Part shown: positions 61,902 through 64,000 of the stretch, one piece after another
Layout: every line of letters starts with the position of its first letter
Numbering within the stretch: position 1 is the first letter of the stretch
DNA from: Kolteria novifilia
Lineage (GTDB): Bacteria > Planctomycetota > Planctomycetia > Kolteriales > Kolteriaceae
Direction of reading: 5' to 3'
Assembly: GCA_007748055.1 (NCBI GenBank)
Contig: CP036279.1
Coordinates: forward strand, 3,472,001-3,536,000
Length of the DNA: 64,000 bases
The notes under the pieces: model-generated
Seen by the model: only the letters and a program-made list of their open reading frames with translations
Told to the model about the DNA's origin: nothing
Databases searched by the model: none
Made by a program: the position numbers and the translations under genes

Positions 61902-63595
61902 CCACTGACTCCAACGATGAACTGATGCGGCTGATCAACGATCTTGCCGAAGGGTCGCTGAGCGAGGATCAGAGCCACCGGCTTCAAGAGTTGCTCCGCG
62001 ACGATCCCGCAGCTCAGGATGCCTACCGCGAGTTCATGAGTCTCCATGCCAATCTCCATCTCAGCTACGACGCGGGAGCGGATGGCACGGGGCTTCCCGG
62101 TCTCGCCGCGATGCCCGGGAATTCCATGCTAGCTCCTTCGTTCGACACTGTCGGGGCATCGGAGAAGTTTGTTCCCTCCGGGCGGGTTGCCCGAAGTCGC
62201 GATCGCTGGTCGGGCATCCATCGCGTCTTGCTCCTATCGCTCCTCGCCGCGGTGCTCGTCAACGCGGGCCTGATGTGGCGAATGAACAGCGTTCCGCCCA
62301 GTCCCGATCAAAAAGGCGCGAACGCTCTCGCCAGCGCGGAGCCGTCTCTCGACGTCAAGGACGGCCTCGCCGTGATTACACGAACGGTCGACGCTCGTTG
62401 GGAAGACGCTCCCAGTGGGCATTCCGCCGGTGCGGTGGTTGGGCGGGGGCGGGTTCGTCTCGCGGAGGGACTGGTTCAGTTCGAGTTCTTCAGCGGGGCC
62501 TCCGTCATTGTGGAAGGACCGGCCGACCTGGAGCTCGTTTCCTCGATGCGCGTCGACTGTCGTCTCGGTAAACTGAGAGCCCACGTCCCCTCTCAAGCTC
62601 ACGGGTTCACCGTCGGGACGCCAGGCGTCGACGCGGTCGACCTGGGGACGGAGTTCGCGGTCAGCGTCACCAAGCGGGGCGATGGAGAGGTTCATGTCCT
62701 CGACGGCGAGGTCGAACTGCATCCCGTTGAGGGGCAGTCGGGCATGTCGGGGGCGAAACAACTCCTCGCCGGACAGGGCGCACGCTATGCGGTCGGAGGG
62801 GACGCGGAGACGATCCCCAGCGACCCCAAGCAATTTGTCGACCGAGAGACGATGCTGCGGCTTTCCGACGATCAACATCAAGCACGTCGGACATCGTGGC
62901 TCACGCACAGTCGGCGCCTGCGAGATGACCCGAGCACGCTGCTCTACTACCGCTTTGACGATCATCCCGCGTGGGAACGGGTCCTCCACCACGAGGGTTC
63001 CGGTTCCGGCGCGGGACTCGATGGAGCGATCGTCGGTTGCGCGTGGACGCAGGGACGTTGGCCCGGGAAGGGCGCTCTCGAGTTCAAGAGGCCGACTGAC
63101 CGAGTCCGAATTGATGTCGACGGCGAGTTTGACGCGATGACCTTCGCGGCGTGGGTTCGGATCGAGGGCTACGACCAGTGGCTGAGTTCGCTGATGCTCA
63201 CCGATGGTTTCGACTTCGGCGAACCCCATTGGCAGCTCAGCGACAAAGGGGAGATCATTCTTGGCGTCAGCGGAGATCCGGGAGTGAACTACTTCTCGCC
63301 TCGCGTTCTTGGACCGTCCGATCTCGGGCGTTGGGTTCACCTGGCCACGGTTTACGATCCCGCGAGAGGAGCCGTCACGCACTACGTCGATGGTGAGATC
63401 GTCAGCCGCGACGAGCTGCGCGAACCGATTCGGCTTCGGATCGGGCCGGCGGAGATCGGCAATTGGAACTCGAAGGGAAGCGGCCGACATGGGATCCGGA
63501 GCCTCAACGGCCGGATCGACGAGTTCGGTCTCTTCGGGCGAGCCTTCTCCGATGAGGAAATCCGCGAGATGTTCGACGTCGGCCGACCCGACTAG
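61898..63595 (+). CDS. FecR-domain/LamG membrane protein (anti-sigma-like regulator)
   Basis: A 565-residue protein. The N-terminal 100 residues are cytoplasmic and resemble an anti-sigma domain (ELMRLINDLAEGSLSEDQ), residues about 109-127 form one membrane helix, then comes a FecR-like domain (about 165-290: PGVDAVDLGTEFAVSVTKRG, EVHVLDGEVELHP) and from about 350 a LamG/concanavalin-like domain (MTFAAWVRIEGYDQWLSSLM, LGRWVHLATVYDPARGAVTH, ELREPIRLRIGPAEIGNW, IDEFGLFGRAFSDEEIREM). It is probably the membrane partner of the sigma factor gene that it overlaps. The LamG part could bind extracellular carbohydrate (inference). Confidence 0.9.
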   Translation: MTTDSNDELMRLINDLAEGSLSEDQSHRLQELLRDDPAAQDAYREFMSLHANLHLSYDAGADGTGLPGLAAMPGNSMLAPSFDTVGASEKFVPSGRVARSRDRWSGIHRVLLLSLLAAVLVNAGLMWRMNSVPPSPDQKGANALASAEPSLDVKDGLAVITRTVDARWEDAPSGHSAGAVVGRGRVRLAEGLVQFEFFSGASVIVEGPADLELVSSMRVDCRLGKLRAHVPSQAHGFTVGTPGVDAVDLGTEFAVSVTKRGDGEVHVLDGEVELHPVEGQSGMSGAKQLLAGQGARYAVGGDAETIPSDPKQFVDRETMLRLSDDQHQARRTSWLTHSRRLRDDPSTLLYYRFDDHPAWERVLHHEGSGSGAGLDGAIVGCAWTQGRWPGKGALEFKRPTDRVRIDVDGEFDAMTFAAWVRIEGYDQWLSSLMLTDGFDFGEPHWQLSDKGEIILGVSGDPGVNYFSPRVLGPSDLGRWVHLATVYDPARGAVTHYVDGEIVSRDELREPIRLRIGPAEIGNWNSKGSGRHGIRSLNGRIDEFGLFGRAFSDEEIREMFDVGRPD

Positions 63596-63667
63596 CGAGT
63601 CAACACCACCCTAGCCATGCCAATCACGCGCGAGCGTGCCTCCGTGAGTTCTTCAGGAGTCTGTTTC

Positions 63668-64000
63668 ATGCTGATCGATCGGCCTGCCAATCCGAGGACG
63701 ACAGAAATGCGTTGTCCATTCTCGCCAAACGGGCTCGGAGCTGTTTCAACGTTGTGGTGCATGGCGCTGGTGATGCTTGTCTCGACCAGTGCCGCGGAAG
63801 CCCCAAAGAAGCTGGAACCCGATCACGCGTCGCGGATGGCGCGGGGAACCTCGCTCTTCAAGGAGTCGGTTCGAACGATTCTGGTCGAGCAGTGCCTAGA
63901 GTGTCACGGCGGCAAGAGCGTGAAGGCCGACTTCGATCTCTCCACCCGAAAAGCGCTTCTCGAGAGCGGAATGATCGACAAGACGGCCGAGGACAGCTAC
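63668..64000 (+). CDS. PSCyt1-type cytochrome protein (partial, N-terminal 111 residues)
   Basis: The gene runs off the right edge. The start ATG 63668 has AGGAG nine bases upstream. A signal peptide (residues about 25-45, LWCMALVMLVSTSAAEA) is followed by SVRTILVEQCLECHGGKSVK, with the heme c motif CLECH and the PSCyt1-type continuation ADFDLSTRKALLESG. By analogy with the gene at 30212 the rest would contain DUF1549 and DUF1553 domains. It lies 72 bp after the FecR/LamG gene and is likely the target or operon partner of the sigma factor. Confidence 0.8.
   Translation, partial: MLIDRPANPRTTEMRCPFSPNGLGAVSTLWCMALVMLVSTSAAEAPKKLEPDHASRMARGTSLFKESVRTILVEQCLECHGGKSVKADFDLSTRKALLESGMIDKTAEDSY

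Overview
This window looks like chromosomal DNA of a planctomycete (Planctomycetota). The evidence is high G+C, two tandem genes with a type IV pilin-like N-terminus and the DUF1559 layout, a PSCyt1/DUF1549/DUF1553 cytochrome protein followed by a DUF1501 Tat protein, two formylglycine-type sulfatases, an ECF sigma factor followed by a FecR/LamG protein and the start of another cytochrome gene, and many short dispersed intergenic repeats. No rRNA, tRNA, phage, plasmid or intact insertion sequence was seen.

Layout. 1-9.3 kb: 3' part of the window-edge aceE gene (minus), a HAD hydrolase, a STAS protein, a secreted esterase and a sulfatase, then a GH100-like invertase plus fructokinase pair and two secreted Cys-rich proteins. 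9.8-16 kb: secreted unknown, GT9 glycosyltransferase, VOC protein, zinc-ribbon protein and GrpE-like protein. 14.9-20.7 kb: the DUF1559 pair and an error-prone DnaE2 polymerase. 20.9-30 kb: CheV, ParB, a membrane protein with a c-type heme motif, dGTPase and a large GT-C-like membrane protein. 30.2-34.1 kb: cytochrome/DUF1553 plus DUF1501 operon. 34.4-42 kb: an orphan VgrG locus with a beta-solenoid-like small protein, a DUF6931-like protein, an unknown coiled-coil protein and a membrane Ser/Thr kinase. 42.1-48.7 kb: P-loop kinase, secreted proteins and a second sulfatase. 49.0-60.8 kb: one minus-strand chemosensory operon in the order SBP, MCP, MCP, CheW, CheR-TPR, CheW (WspD type), CheA-REC, CheB, which matches the Wsp surface-sensing system without WspR. 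61.4-64 kb: ECF sigma, FecR/LamG and cytochrome.

The most unusual signal lies outside the genes. Two families of short terminal-inverted-repeat elements (called R1, about 165 bp, and R2, about 154-189 bp) are flanked by TA. In at least six cases the TA end of an element or element fragment is part of the stop codon of the adjacent gene. R2-type sequence also carries a hairpin that has been amplified into two 29-bp tandem arrays (seven and six units), identical within each locus but different between loci. A separate 27-bp triplication sits in frame inside dnaE2.

The Wsp-like operon, with a urea/amide-type binding protein at its head, is the most coherent multi-gene system. The VgrG-kinase locus is a second candidate. 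Functions given below are homology-style readings of the translated sequence; no search was run.
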